NCBI GenBank assembly: GCA_017543645.1
Contig: JAFYFR010000081.1
Coordinates: 35,345 to 99,344, forward strand
Origin: Bacteroidales bacterium
GTDB lineage: Bacteria > Bacteroidota > Bacteroidia > Bacteroidales > UBA3824
Direction: 5' to 3'
DNA length: 64,000 nt
The notes beneath the pieces were generated by a model. It was given only the letters and a program-made list of their open reading frames with translations, had not been told where the DNA came from and did not search any database. The position numbers were made by a program, and so were the translations under genes. Position 1 is the first letter of the stretch. Every line of letters begins with the position of its first letter. Of this stretch, positions 37,460-46,610 are shown one piece after another.

Positions 37460-37857
37460 TTTAAAAAAAATTTGTTTTTCTTGTGTACGTTTATATTTCT
37501 GTTTCGGCTGTAAAGTTTGCTAAAAAAAACGAGAAAAAAAAATCTATTTTATCACCTTTTTTTTTGTTTTCTTTTATCATTATAATTATCAACTAATTAG
37601 TGATGAAAAAAATTTTATTTTTTTTAAACCGTTGATAATCAGAATGGAAGGTTATAAAACATTGTTAATAACTTGTTTACAACCTCCTACCGGGGTGAAT
37701 ATTTGGATGTCAAGTTCGCTATATGTTAATAACTTGTTAATTATGCGTAACGATACTGTATACATGTGATTTTCACCAAAAAACAATTTGCAAATTTGGT
37801 CTTCCAAAAAGTGCTTGGAATTTTACAAAATAATAAAAAAATATCAGATTCAAGATT
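37460..37857. other. Probable oriC region upstream of dnaA
   Basis: This 398-bp gene-free region is very AT-rich in its dnaA-proximal half. It has a 15-bp direct repeat, TGTTAATAACTTGTT, at 37663-37677 and 37724-37738; TTATTAACA inside it differs from the DnaA box TTATnCACA at one position. TTATCAAC (37586-37593) and its complement GTTGATAA (37631-37638) are two more box-like sites. The position next to dnaA fits a bacterial origin. No dnaA promoter match was found in it. Confidence 0.55.
37663..37738. repeat. 15-bp direct repeats with DnaA-box-like sequence
   Basis: TGTTAATAACTTGTT occurs at 37663-37677 and 37724-37738, starts 61 bp apart. The minus-strand reading TTATTAACA is close to the DnaA consensus. 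Confidence 0.6.
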
Positions 37858-38355
37858 TTACACCGCACGAGGAAGCTCGCAAATCTCAAGATCGGAGATG
37901 TCGCCGTTGTTGAGTTTGAAACGGATAGCCGTCCGCTGATGGTGAAAACCGTAAAGACCAGCCGCACCGGGGTTCATAACGAGGCACTGATATTTATTAT
38001 CATACATCACACGCAGTATGTGGCTGTGTCCGCAGACAAATATCTTAGGGGGATTGGTTTGGAGCAGAGCCCTTGCTGCGGCACTATAATGTCCGGGGTA
38101 ACCGCCTATGTGAGTAATATATACATCGGTGTTTTCTATTGTAAAACGCTGTTCCATTGGATAAGAAACACGTGTAATATGGTCGTCGATATTGCCGCTG
38201 ACTGCTATAAGGGGTTTAAACTGCGCTATCTTGTCGGCGAGGGCAAGAGAGCCTATGTCGCCGGCGTGCCATATCTGATGACATGGTTCAAAAAAGTTGA
38301 AAAACTTGTCGTCCAAGTGGTTATGCGTGTCGGAAAGCAGTCCTATAAGTTTCAT
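37858..38355 (-). CDS. YfcE/MJ0936-type metallophosphoesterase
   Basis: This 165-residue protein carries all the metal motifs of the calcineurin-like phosphodiesterase fold: SDTHNH (8-13), GDIG, GNID and GHSH. Short members of this family (about 160-170 residues) act as phosphodiesterases on small substrates; the natural one is unknown. Its ATG overlaps the xseA stop by 4 bp, so it is probably translated from the same mRNA. Confidence 0.88.
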   Translation of the reverse strand: MKLIGLLSDTHNHLDDKFFNFFEPCHQIWHAGDIGSLALADKIAQFKPLIAVSGNIDDHITRVSYPMEQRFTIENTDVYITHIGGYPGHYSAAARALLQTNPPKIFVCGHSHILRVMYDNKYQCLVMNPGAAGLYGFHHQRTAIRFKLNNGDISDLEICELPRAV

Positions 38356-39602
38356 TCCTCGATAGTTTTAGTAACGGTAGATTCGGCAGAACCGTTGTAA
38401 AAAACGGTTGTAATGGTGTCGCCGTAAGTCAACTCTTTGGCAGAGAGTACAGGTTTGCCGTTGTGCATGGTGTAAGAATAGCCTTTGCGGAGAATATTCG
38501 CCGGATTCTGGAGTTCGATAGAGTTTTGAATGGCGTCGAGACGTTGCGATTTGGCATTGAGAATAAGCCTCATGGTTGAAATGATTTTCATCAAAACACG
38601 GTCGACCACAGCGAGTTTGCGTGACGAAAACGTGGCAAACAGATTTGTGATTTTAAAATATAGCTGGTTGTATTTAGCCTGCTGCCGTTCCATAGCATTG
38701 CGGAGTGATTTTTTGATATTCTCAACAAGCTGGTCTACCATAAGGTCGCAGTTGTGGGCGCGGTCAATGATAAACTGAGCTACGGCAGTGGGCGTTTTGA
38801 GAGCTACGTTGGCAACCATGTCGGCAACCGACTGGTCGCGATCGTGTCCGATACCAGTAATAACCGGCACAGGAACTTGACAGAGGTTCTGACAAAGGGT
38901 AAAATTGTCGAAACAGCTCAAATCTGCCTTGCTTCCGCCACCACGTATAAGGGCGATACAGTGAAAATGCTCAGCAAGCGAGGCAATCCTGTTGAGCTGA
39001 CTTATGATTGATCTTGGAGCCTCATCGCCCTGGACAACAGCCTCAAAAAGATAAACGTTAAACTTGTAGCCGTATGGATTGTTGTTGAGCTGCTTAACAA
39101 AATCGCCGTATCCCGCCGCCGAAGATGAAGAAATAACAGCCACATTCTTAACAAGCATAGGGAGGGCAAGTTCCTTGTTCAAGTCGATAACGCCATCGTC
39201 GGTAAGCCGTTGGATAGTGAGTTTGCGCTGCATGGCAATTTCGCCAACGGTATACTCGGGCGAGATGTCGGTGATGTTGACACTCAGACCATATACCTCG
39301 TGAAAAACAACCTGACCACGCGCCAAAATCTTAATTCCCGAATGGAGGGGCTGACCTGTAACCGATTCAAAATAAGGCTTTATGATACGGAAAACGCCTG
39401 CCCAGATAGTGGCTCGCGACGATGCAATGATGTTTTCGCCATTTTCGGATTTTTCTACAAGGTCGAGATATGCGTGACCGCTACGGTTGGTAGAAATCGA
39501 ATTGATTTCGGCAGTAAACCATAGCTGATCAGGGAAAGCCAGTTTCAACTCATTCTTAATAAGCGAGTTGAGTTGACACAAGGTAAGAATCGAAATATCC
39601 AT
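38352..39602 (-). CDS. xseA: Exodeoxyribonuclease VII large subunit
   Basis: This 416-residue nuclease subunit has an N-terminal OB-fold (TAEINSISTNRSGHAYLDL) and the catalytic core LPMLVKNVAVISSSSAAGYG. It also has IRGGGSKADLSCFDN and ITGIGHDRDQSVADM. Exo VII degrades single-stranded DNA and takes part in repair. A helical C-terminal region follows. The small subunit gene xseB, often next to xseA, is not seen here; the phosphoesterase gene overlaps its 3' end instead. Confidence 0.93.
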   Translation of the reverse strand: MDISILTLCQLNSLIKNELKLAFPDQLWFTAEINSISTNRSGHAYLDLVEKSENGENIIASSRATIWAGVFRIIKPYFESVTGQPLHSGIKILARGQVVFHEVYGLSVNITDISPEYTVGEIAMQRKLTIQRLTDDGVIDLNKELALPMLVKNVAVISSSSAAGYGDFVKQLNNNPYGYKFNVYLFEAVVQGDEAPRSIISQLNRIASLAEHFHCIALIRGGGSKADLSCFDNFTLCQNLCQVPVPVITGIGHDRDQSVADMVANVALKTPTAVAQFIIDRAHNCDLMVDQLVENIKKSLRNAMERQQAKYNQLYFKITNLFATFSSRKLAVVDRVLMKIISTMRLILNAKSQRLDAIQNSIELQNPANILRKGYSYTMHNGKPVLSAKELTYGDTITTVFYNGSAESTVTKTIEE

Positions 39603-39608
39603 CTTCTG

Positions 39609-39938
39609 CTATTTGGTCTTTATAACATAGACATCCTCGTTGTTAGCCTTCATCATATACTGCTCACGGGCAAACTTAATGAGGTTTTCGTTATCTGTCT
39701 TGAGATTGTAAAGCTTGATAGAATCCTCAGTTTTTTTGGCTACATAGTATTCAAGTTCGGAATCGAGCTTGGAGATTGCAAGCTTGGCTTTGATATAATC
39801 GTAAAGATTGTACTGGTTGAACAAACAAACGTAAATCACTACAGCGATCAACATCACCAAGTAAGGATGACGTACAACAAAACGGACAACGGAGTAATTT
39901 TCCACCTTGCCATATAACCGTAACAATAAGCTTTTCAT
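39609..39938 (-). CDS. FtsB/DivIC-like septum formation initiator
   Basis: This 109-residue protein has a short cytoplasmic N-terminus, one membrane helix (about 28-43) and a coiled coil (about 50-95) ending AREQYMMKANNEDVYVIK, the typical end of FtsB/DivIC proteins, which join FtsL and FtsQ/DivIB in the divisome. It lies 6 bp upstream of xseA on the same strand. A TATTTTTG -7-like box is at 39979-39986 on the minus strand without a -33 match. Confidence 0.88.
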   Translation of the reverse strand: MKSLLLRLYGKVENYSVVRFVVRHPYLVMLIAVVIYVCLFNQYNLYDYIKAKLAISKLDSELEYYVAKKTEDSIKLYNLKTDNENLIKFAREQYMMKANNEDVYVIKTK

Positions 39939-40005
39939 ACGTTCAAATTTTTGAGGTTCAACAACAACTTCACCGAGGCAAAAATATAAAAAATACTTTA
40001 CTTTA

Positions 40006-42360
40006 CTATCCCTTTTTGAAAAATTTTTTCAAAGAAAAGCGTTTTTTGTCACCGTTGTCGCTGTAGTAGCCGTTGTAGTACGAATTGTAACGGTAACTGT
40101 ATTTACCGTATTTGCCATACTTGTTGGTAACGCCGTTGAACACTACGTTCATGTGCGGGAACCCCTGAGAGCGAAGTTCGTTGTAGAATTTGAAAACCGA
40201 CTTCAGCGTATAGTTCTGCCGCATGACATAGAGCAACGATGAAACATTGTTCTTGAGCATAAGAGCGTCGCTCACAATACCCACAGGCGCAGAGTCGATA
40301 AATACAAAATCGTATAGCTGGACAGCTTTTTCAAGATACTCAGCCATTTTGGTGCTGCCAATAAGCTCGGCAGGATTAGGAGGAATAGGTCCGGGAGGCG
40401 CAAAATCCAATCCCGGATACTGAGTTTTGTGAATTGTCTGCTCAAAACCACACTCGTCGATAAGATAAGTGCTTATTCCATTGTTAATCTCAACATCAAA
40501 ATACTCCTGAATACGCGGTTTGCGGAGGTCGAGACCTATGAGCAGAACCTTTTTGGCATTGGCGGCGGTGATAATCGAAAGGTTGACCGAAATGAATGTC
40601 TTACCCTCGCCGCTCACCGTGGAGGTAACGAGGATTATTTTATGCTTAGTGTCGGCATCAACAAACTGAAGATTGGTTCGCAATCCTCGGAAAGCTTCTG
40701 CTATTGAGCTGTTTGGATGTTCGCTTACGGGCACTGAGGAACGATGACGGTTTTGAATAATATGCCCGATAGGTGTCTGCCCTGTGCCTTTCTCGATTTC
40801 AGACTCGTCGGTGATTTTGTAGTTGAGCAAAATGAGCAACGCTATCAATACCGTAGGAATGGCGATACCTATTATAACCGCCTTGGCATAGCTAAAAGTG
40901 CCGAGCGGAGCCATGGAGTAACGGGTAATCCAAGTGGCGGCGTCCACTATTTCGGCGTCGGGCTGGTTAGAAGCCAATGTTATGGAGGCATTGTAACGTT
41001 TATCTAATAAACTGTTATACAACGAGTTGTTAAGGTCATACTGCTTGGTGATAATGGTTTCGTTCCACAGGTCGGTAGGCACGGTGGTGATAGTGGCTCT
41101 GAGTTCAGCAATCTGTGTATTGAGTTTTTTCTTGCTTATTTCCAAAATGCTGTCGGCAAGGTCGGCGTAACGGACGCACTGTTTTTTGATTTCAGAAATG
41201 TCGTAGTCGATTTTGGTGTATGGAGCAATATTGTCGCCGTTGCGCACCGAAAAGTCAAGGCCAGTCCGTTCCGAAATTTTCTCGTTGATTTTCTGCAGAT
41301 AGCCGTCCACAACAGGATCGCTGACTGACGCCAACGACGGAGGCACAACCGACGAAATAGAAGAATTGTTCAAAAGCGCGTCTTTGAGATAACGGTAATA
41401 ATTCTGCTTAACGATAGTTTCCGAAATCTGATTTTTGAGAGTTTTAACAGTTTCGTTAATATCCTTCAGTTCAAGTTCATTGTTTTCACGGTTGTTCTGC
41501 TTGATACGGAGTATGTCTCGTTGCGCGGTGTTGATGCTGTCGCTAAGGGAAACGAGCATGGTGTCGATAAACTGGATGGTCTGAAGGACAATACGGTTTT
41601 TGCGCTCGAGGCTGTGCTCAAGATACGAAAGTGAGAGCGTATTGATGTAATCTTCAAGCTTTTCGGGCACTTCGCCATACATAGTAAGCGTAACGATGGA
41701 GCTGCTGGAATTTTTGGTAGAAATTCTCAAATTGCGCGAATATTGAGCCACCATAGCCTCGAAATTATTTTTCACAAAAAAGAACTTATTACCCTTAGAT
41801 ATCTGGGGCGTTCCCTCCGAAAGCAAAAGACGGAATTTCATGTTGTCGGTCTCTACCCACTGACCTATCTGCGATGTGGTTATAGGCTTGTCGTCGTTGA
41901 GCGAAACCTCGAACACATTGTCGCCGGTGAATCTGACGCGCACTTTTGCACCTTCGGGCTGGGCGTGAGTAGGGTCGTACTCCACATCGAACGGTTTGTT
42001 CTTATAAAGCTCCTTGTCGGCAGAATAATGTCCTTCTCGGTAATATGAGGTTTCAAAGTTGAGCTTTTTCAAAGTCATGCGGGCAAGGGTGTTGCTCTTG
42101 AGCTGACCAATCTCGTTTTCGATGTCGGTAGTGGGAGCAAGAGCATTGAGACCGACAATCTTCTGAGGATTGTTGTAATTCTTGAGCATTATAGTGGCGT
42201 TGGCGCTATATTGCGGAATTATGTGAAGATTCTTATAATAGGCATAACTCAGGCATATCACCAACGATACAACGAACCAATACCACCTCGGCAGTATTTT
42301 CAACAGCATTGATTTGATGTCGAACTGGCTTTGCTCAGTATTCGTCTTGTTAATTTCCAT
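40006..42360 (-). CDS. wzc: Wzc-type polysaccharide co-polymerase and tyrosine autokinase
   Basis: This 784-residue inner-membrane protein controls chain length and export of surface polysaccharide. It has a TM helix near 30-48, a periplasmic Wzz-like region with coiled coils, a second TM near 500-520, and a BY-kinase domain: Walker A VSGEGKTF (582-589), Walker A' LLIGLDLRKP (606-615) and Walker B FVFIDSAP (685-692). The C-terminal tail (748-766) has nine tyrosines for autophosphorylation. It overlaps the wza stop by 1 bp. The dephosphorylating partner (Wzb) is not in the window. Confidence 0.93.
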   Translation of the reverse strand: MEINKTNTEQSQFDIKSMLLKILPRWYWFVVSLVICLSYAYYKNLHIIPQYSANATIMLKNYNNPQKIVGLNALAPTTDIENEIGQLKSNTLARMTLKKLNFETSYYREGHYSADKELYKNKPFDVEYDPTHAQPEGAKVRVRFTGDNVFEVSLNDDKPITTSQIGQWVETDNMKFRLLLSEGTPQISKGNKFFFVKNNFEAMVAQYSRNLRISTKNSSSSIVTLTMYGEVPEKLEDYINTLSLSYLEHSLERKNRIVLQTIQFIDTMLVSLSDSINTAQRDILRIKQNNRENNELELKDINETVKTLKNQISETIVKQNYYRYLKDALLNNSSISSVVPPSLASVSDPVVDGYLQKINEKISERTGLDFSVRNGDNIAPYTKIDYDISEIKKQCVRYADLADSILEISKKKLNTQIAELRATITTVPTDLWNETIITKQYDLNNSLYNSLLDKRYNASITLASNQPDAEIVDAATWITRYSMAPLGTFSYAKAVIIGIAIPTVLIALLILLNYKITDESEIEKGTGQTPIGHIIQNRHRSSVPVSEHPNSSIAEAFRGLRTNLQFVDADTKHKIILVTSTVSGEGKTFISVNLSIITAANAKKVLLIGLDLRKPRIQEYFDVEINNGISTYLIDECGFEQTIHKTQYPGLDFAPPGPIPPNPAELIGSTKMAEYLEKAVQLYDFVFIDSAPVGIVSDALMLKNNVSSLLYVMRQNYTLKSVFKFYNELRSQGFPHMNVVFNGVTNKYGKYGKYSYRYNSYYNGYYSDNGDKKRFSLKKFFKKG

Positions 42361-43127
42361 TATTTCAATCTCGAAATCAAATAGTATGTTGTGAGCGCAG
42401 AGCTAACTATGCTCAATACGGTTGTATAGTTTTTGAGACCGTTGGTAATGGCAGCAAAACGCCTCGGCTCTATGTACACTATATCGTTGGGTTGCAGGTA
42501 AAAACGCGACGCCTCCATAATCTTGCGGTCGGTGATGTCGATTCTGTAAATACTGTGTCCGGTGATAGTCTTGCGGATAACCATAATCTTCCGCCGCTTG
42601 CCATCGTAGTTGATACCGCCGGCCTGCGCCACAGCCTCCAATATATTAACGTGTGTTCTGTCGAAATTGATTTTGGTATTTTGCGACGCTCCCAAAAAAT
42701 AAACATCAAAGTTGAGCAGGTTGGCGGTAACAACTGCGTCGATAAGTTTCCGGTCTGCCATCAGCTGCACGTCGCCGCGAATCTGGGTGATAGTTTTTCC
42801 CTCGGCGCGAATGTTGCCGAAAATAGGCAGAAGTACATATCCCGAATCGCTCACTATGTAACCTCCTCGGCTGCTGCTGTTCTGTTGGTTGCCAATACGT
42901 GGGCTGTAGCTTTCGTTGTTGGAAAACATCTCGTTAATCTCCTTGTTGGTGGAAATAAGGTTGATGCCAATAATGTCGCCGGATTTTATTCGGTAATCCT
43001 CGGTAGAATCTATATACTCGTGCGGCAAAGGCGTCTTGTCGTCCACCACATATCGGATGTTGCGGTAACACGAACAGTTAATAATCATTACCGCGAAAAC
43101 TGTGCATATATATATAAGGTGTCTCAT
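42360..43127 (-). CDS. wza: Wza-type polysaccharide export lipoprotein
   Basis: This 255-residue outer-membrane protein has a lipoprotein signal with Cys at 18 and 20, a Poly_export domain (YRIKSGDIIGINLISTNKEI, about 46-65), and a SLBB-like segment (ANLLNFDVYFLGASQNTKIN). A hydrophobic C-terminus (IVSSALTTYYLISRLK) fits the amphipathic helix of Wza. It exports capsule or exopolysaccharide with the following Wzc. The stop overlaps the wzc ATG by 1 bp. Confidence 0.9.
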   Translation of the reverse strand: MRHLIYICTVFAVMIINCSCYRNIRYVVDDKTPLPHEYIDSTEDYRIKSGDIIGINLISTNKEINEMFSNNESYSPRIGNQQNSSSRGGYIVSDSGYVLLPIFGNIRAEGKTITQIRGDVQLMADRKLIDAVVTANLLNFDVYFLGASQNTKINFDRTHVNILEAVAQAGGINYDGKRRKIMVIRKTITGHSIYRIDITDRKIMEASRFYLQPNDIVYIEPRRFAAITNGLKNYTTVLSIVSSALTTYYLISRLK

Positions 43128-43128
43128 A

Positions 43129-44307
43129 TCAGTTATTTTTTTTGCGGCGGCGCAATATCAGCCAGCTTTTTAATGCTATAAACAACCATCCAATAACAGG
43201 CAAATACATTGCCAATACTATCGGACGTTTAAAGATTGTTTTTATACAATTGAAAATAGAAAACTTGACAGAGCCTCTGCCGTTTTCTTCTTTATAGTTG
43301 ACTTCAAAATATGTCATTGTTAAAGGCCAGAAAGCAGGAAAATACCTGAAAAACATACGTTTATTTTTCCACATCTGTTTTATCAGGCTGCGGATATGAT
43401 AGTATTTCTTGCCGTATATCTTCGACAAGTCCGAAAGATTTTTCTGCATCTTAACGCGAATCTCCTCTCCTATTGCCTTGAGTTCTTTCTGCGAAAGCTG
43501 GTCGTAGGGTTTGTCGGTCATTTCGTAAACCTTGATACGCTCGCCGAGGACAAATGTCAGCTGCGAAGGCAACGACACATAAAAAATCCACGGCTGAAAT
43601 ATCGCAAGAAAAATCACCGGCCCGAAAGGAAAGAACGGCAGACCGAACTTTTTGCAGAACTTGCTCAACGGTTGGATATTGTAGGCGAGCGGGTTGTTGT
43701 ATTCGCCGTTGATAGTGTAAAAAGGTATAATGTCGGTCTTGTAGCGGATGCTCATTCGCAGAAAAGATGTTTTGAAAGGTTGGAAACAGTATTTCTTGTC
43801 GAAACCTTTGCCAATACCCTCGATGCCTTCGGGAAAAATAAGTATGTTGCTCTTGTTGAGTTTCATACCTGTCTCGAAATTAAGGAATGTGGCGTTAATA
43901 CAACCCGCCTTCCACCATAGTCCGTCGATCATAAACGGACACATATAGGGATATTTGGTGAGCATCGGCGAAATCAAAGCCCTAACGCTGTCGGGCGAAC
44001 TTCCCTGACACTCAATACTTTTGCTGATAAACGCTATAGCATCCCATGGAAAAGCCATTCCCGAATGGTTGGTGGCAAAAATCAACGGAGCTTGCGGATT
44101 GTTGCGCTGAGGCAAATTCTCAAACCCAACGAACTTGGCTCTGAACCACACCCTACGTATATGGGAGAGGATTTTTTCACAAAACAGTTCGGCATACCTA
44201 AGATTGAACCGGTTGGTATAGGTGTCACGGTTGCGCTCTATATCTTCGTCCGATATTAGGAATCTGTTTTTTCTCTCGGGCAATGCCTCTGCTGTCTGGG
44301 TATACAT
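43129..44307 (-). CDS. Lysophospholipid acyltransferase-family protein
   Basis: This 392-residue membrane-associated enzyme has the acyltransferase motif NHSGMAFPWDA (H-x7-D, longer than the H-x4-D of PlsC), FPEGIEGIGKGFDKK and a C-terminal hydrophobic anchor (IVLAMYLPVIGWLFI). The pattern is that of LPLAT/DGAT2-like family members in bacteria. Acceptor and donor are unknown. It sits 1 bp before wza and shares the promoter at 44337-44367, so it may act on a lipid used for the exported polysaccharide or the outer membrane. Confidence 0.82.
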   Translation of the reverse strand: MYTQTAEALPERKNRFLISDEDIERNRDTYTNRFNLRYAELFCEKILSHIRRVWFRAKFVGFENLPQRNNPQAPLIFATNHSGMAFPWDAIAFISKSIECQGSSPDSVRALISPMLTKYPYMCPFMIDGLWWKAGCINATFLNFETGMKLNKSNILIFPEGIEGIGKGFDKKYCFQPFKTSFLRMSIRYKTDIIPFYTINGEYNNPLAYNIQPLSKFCKKFGLPFFPFGPVIFLAIFQPWIFYVSLPSQLTFVLGERIKVYEMTDKPYDQLSQKELKAIGEEIRVKMQKNLSDLSKIYGKKYYHIRSLIKQMWKNKRMFFRYFPAFWPLTMTYFEVNYKEENGRGSVKFSIFNCIKTIFKRPIVLAMYLPVIGWLFIALKSWLILRRRKKNN

Positions 44308-44336
44308 TTTCGACTTTTGTCTGCTTATTCGGGGTG

Positions 44337-44367
44337 CAAAGTTAGCAAATTACCTATTAAAAACAAA
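44337..44367 (-). promoter_or_regulatory. Promoter of the acyltransferase-wza-wzc operon
   Basis: On the minus strand TTTG (44364-44367), a 19-bp spacer and TAACTTTG (44337-44344) match the Bacteroidota consensus. It lies in the 62-bp gap just downstream of the SpoIIE gene and about 30 nt before the acyltransferase ATG. Confidence 0.75.
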
Positions 44368-44369
44368 CT

Positions 44370-46400
44370 TTATAGAGTAAAACCTAAAATTGTGATGTCG
44401 TCGGTAAGCACTCCATGGCTCCAATCTTCGAAGAATGTCTTAAGCTGACGCCGCTGTTCGCTCATCGAGTAGAGAGCGTTGTTGGCAAGCATCTTCTTAA
44501 AGTTAACCGCCATCACTTTGTGGTTGTTAGGACCACCCACAAGACTAGTGCATCCGTCGGTGTAAATATAAATCTTGTCGTCGGGACGGAGGGCAATCTC
44601 CTGGCAAGAGAATCTGAACCTGTCGGGCAGCTTGCCTATGGACACGCTGTCGCCGAAAAACTCGTTCGACTCACCCTTCCTTACAATCACCACCGAGCGG
44701 CGTGCGCTTGCAAAATATGAGGTCTTGTTCTTGATACTGTAGACAAATACCGAAAGGTAGATGCCGTCGTCCGAAATCTTGTTCTCCTTGGCTACCGACT
44801 CTATCTGCATGGCAAGACGTGTAAGAACCTTGTGCGGCATAGGTATCGACTCCTCGTCGAAATAGTTGATGATGGTTTTTTCTAGTGCGTACATCACAAG
44901 GCTCGACACTATTGCGCCCGAAGCACCGTGGGTATTGCAGTCGCCTACCGCCACTAGAATGTAATTATCGGTATGCTTTACAAAAAACAAGTCGCCGCTT
45001 ACCTGCTGTTTCGCCATCGTAAGGTAGAAGAAATCAGAGAAAACCGACTTGGTTGGCATCGCCGAAATGGTGAGCGTTTTTTTGAGCGTGGATGCAAATT
45101 CTACGCTCTCGGTCAGCAGGAGGTTTGCGTTCTGAAGCTGCTTGTTATTAAGCATCATCTGGTGGTACATATCCTCAAACTGGTTTTTGTGCAGCTTCAA
45201 TGCCTGTGCCTGTTCCTCTATCTGCGACTTCTGAACGAGGATTTTGGTGTTTTTCATCTCCATCTCCTTGTTACGGTCGGAGAGCTGGAGATTAAGCACG
45301 TTGACATTCTCAATCTGTATGGCGATTTCCTCTTTCTGTTTCTGAAGCTCCTCGTTTTTCTTAATCACCTCATTGTGCTGCTGTTCCATAAGCTTGTTGA
45401 GGGTCTGCAGCTGGCTTTGCTGTTCAAAAAAGTTGTCGATTTGGTTAGAAAGCAGTCCAAACTCGGTGGCGTTTTTCTTCAACGGTTTCACAATAGAAGA
45501 ATCACCCTCCTCAAATGCGATACCCAACTTTTTAAGCGGTCCCGTAACACGTATCTTCACATACAGCACTATCACTATAAATATAAATATGCACAAACCC
45601 GACACGCCGAAAAACACAGGCACAAAATCGTCGAAAAGTTTCTGCACCTCGTTGTCCGACGAAAAATACAGATATGCAATAGGATTGCCGTAAATATTGT
45701 TCAAAGGCGCGTGGGTAATAATAAGGTTCTGCTTTTTTCGGATGCTCTGTTGCTGGAGGTCTTCTACGGCGGTAAGTTCCACCACCTTGCCCACCTTGAT
45801 ATTGCCGAGCGACTTGCTGTAGTCCACAAGCACCGAGTCGTTGATTTCGCAAGCCATAACAAGGAAACCCACAGGGTCTTCCTTACGGGAAATAATGTCG
45901 GACGAACTAACAATTCCGGCGCAGAAATATTCAAAAAGGTTATCCTCCTCGTCCATAAAATAAAACTGGCGGAAACAGGTGTCCTTAAAATTGTTTTCCA
46001 AATCGCTCTGCTTGAAGGTTTGAAACTGCGTAAAATCAAAAAACGGGTCGCGCCGCTCGTACCTTACCTTACCTTGGAGGTCGATAACGCTAAGATATGC
46101 AGCATGGTATGATTCGAGCATATAGCCGATTTCCTCCTCTATCCATTCTTCGTCGGGTTCGTCCATGTACGACTTCAAATCATCCCACGCCGAATTTTCA
46201 AGCACCACCTTCCTGTTAACATCCTGTTTTGAGAGCAAAATACGGTTGATAAGGTTTTCCCTCTGCTCCATCTCCTTGGAAAATAACTTTTGATTGCTAT
46301 CCTGCTGAAATTTAAAATAAAACACAAGTATTGTTACAAGCAACAACGTGCCTATCAGCGTGATAGCCATAACTCCCGTCTGTACCGACCTATATTTCAT
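44370..46400 (-). CDS. CHASE4-HAMP-coiled-coil SpoIIE/PP2C-type phosphatase
   Basis: This 676-residue membrane sensor has TM1 (about 9-30), a periplasmic domain with a CHASE4-like segment (ENSAWDDLKSYM, about 64-75), TM2 (about 257-282) and a HAMP-like stretch. A long coiled coil (about 320-430) leads to a SpoIIE-type PP2C domain (about 440-676). The metal site shows VSGDLFF, GDCNTHGASGA, DDGIYLSVFV and TDGCTSLVGG. The usual TGHG is NTHG here. Such phosphatases act on anti-sigma antagonists or similar phosphoproteins; the target is not in the window. It is followed by an independent promoter. Confidence 0.87.
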   Translation of the reverse strand: MKYRSVQTGVMAITLIGTLLLVTILVFYFKFQQDSNQKLFSKEMEQRENLINRILLSKQDVNRKVVLENSAWDDLKSYMDEPDEEWIEEEIGYMLESYHAAYLSVIDLQGKVRYERRDPFFDFTQFQTFKQSDLENNFKDTCFRQFYFMDEEDNLFEYFCAGIVSSSDIISRKEDPVGFLVMACEINDSVLVDYSKSLGNIKVGKVVELTAVEDLQQQSIRKKQNLIITHAPLNNIYGNPIAYLYFSSDNEVQKLFDDFVPVFFGVSGLCIFIFIVIVLYVKIRVTGPLKKLGIAFEEGDSSIVKPLKKNATEFGLLSNQIDNFFEQQSQLQTLNKLMEQQHNEVIKKNEELQKQKEEIAIQIENVNVLNLQLSDRNKEMEMKNTKILVQKSQIEEQAQALKLHKNQFEDMYHQMMLNNKQLQNANLLLTESVEFASTLKKTLTISAMPTKSVFSDFFYLTMAKQQVSGDLFFVKHTDNYILVAVGDCNTHGASGAIVSSLVMYALEKTIINYFDEESIPMPHKVLTRLAMQIESVAKENKISDDGIYLSVFVYSIKNKTSYFASARRSVVIVRKGESNEFFGDSVSIGKLPDRFRFSCQEIALRPDDKIYIYTDGCTSLVGGPNNHKVMAVNFKKMLANNALYSMSEQRRQLKTFFEDWSHGVLTDDITILGFTL

Positions 46401-46507
46401 TTATCGAATATTTTAATTCAAATTAACTACTAACAGTAAGGCTCTGCCAAAATCGTACCTTACTAAAAGGCAAATATACAAAAATTACACATTTATCGGT
46501 TAAGTTT

Positions 46508-46540
46508 TTTGCATTTTTCAAAAAAAATAAATTACCTTTG
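46508..46540 (+). promoter_or_regulatory. Promoter of secA
   Basis: TTTG at 46508-46511, a 21-bp spacer and TACCTTTG at 46533-46540 match the Bacteroidota consensus. The start codon is 70 bp downstream. Confidence 0.75.
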
Positions 46541-46541
46541 C

Positions 46542-46565
46542 GCGGATTATTCCGCAATAACGCGG
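46542..46565 (+). promoter_or_regulatory. Overlapping hairpins in the secA leader
   Basis: GCGGA(46542-46546)/TCCGC(46551-46555) and CCGC(46552-46555)/GCGG(46562-46565) share one arm and exclude each other. Both are short, and the first begins near the expected transcript start, so this is a weak call. Confidence 0.3.
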
Positions 46566-46610
46566 TAATTTTGAATTTTTAAACAAGAAAACATAAAAAA
46601 TAAATACATA

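Noticed and set aside
42492..43181. 229-codon plus-strand frame over wza
   Set aside because: Reverse-strand shadow of wza; no motif.
44973..46112. 379-codon open frame antisense to the SpoIIE-type gene
   Set aside because: Its sequence is Leu/His-rich and of the kind produced by reading a coding strand backwards; the sense protein has clear domains.
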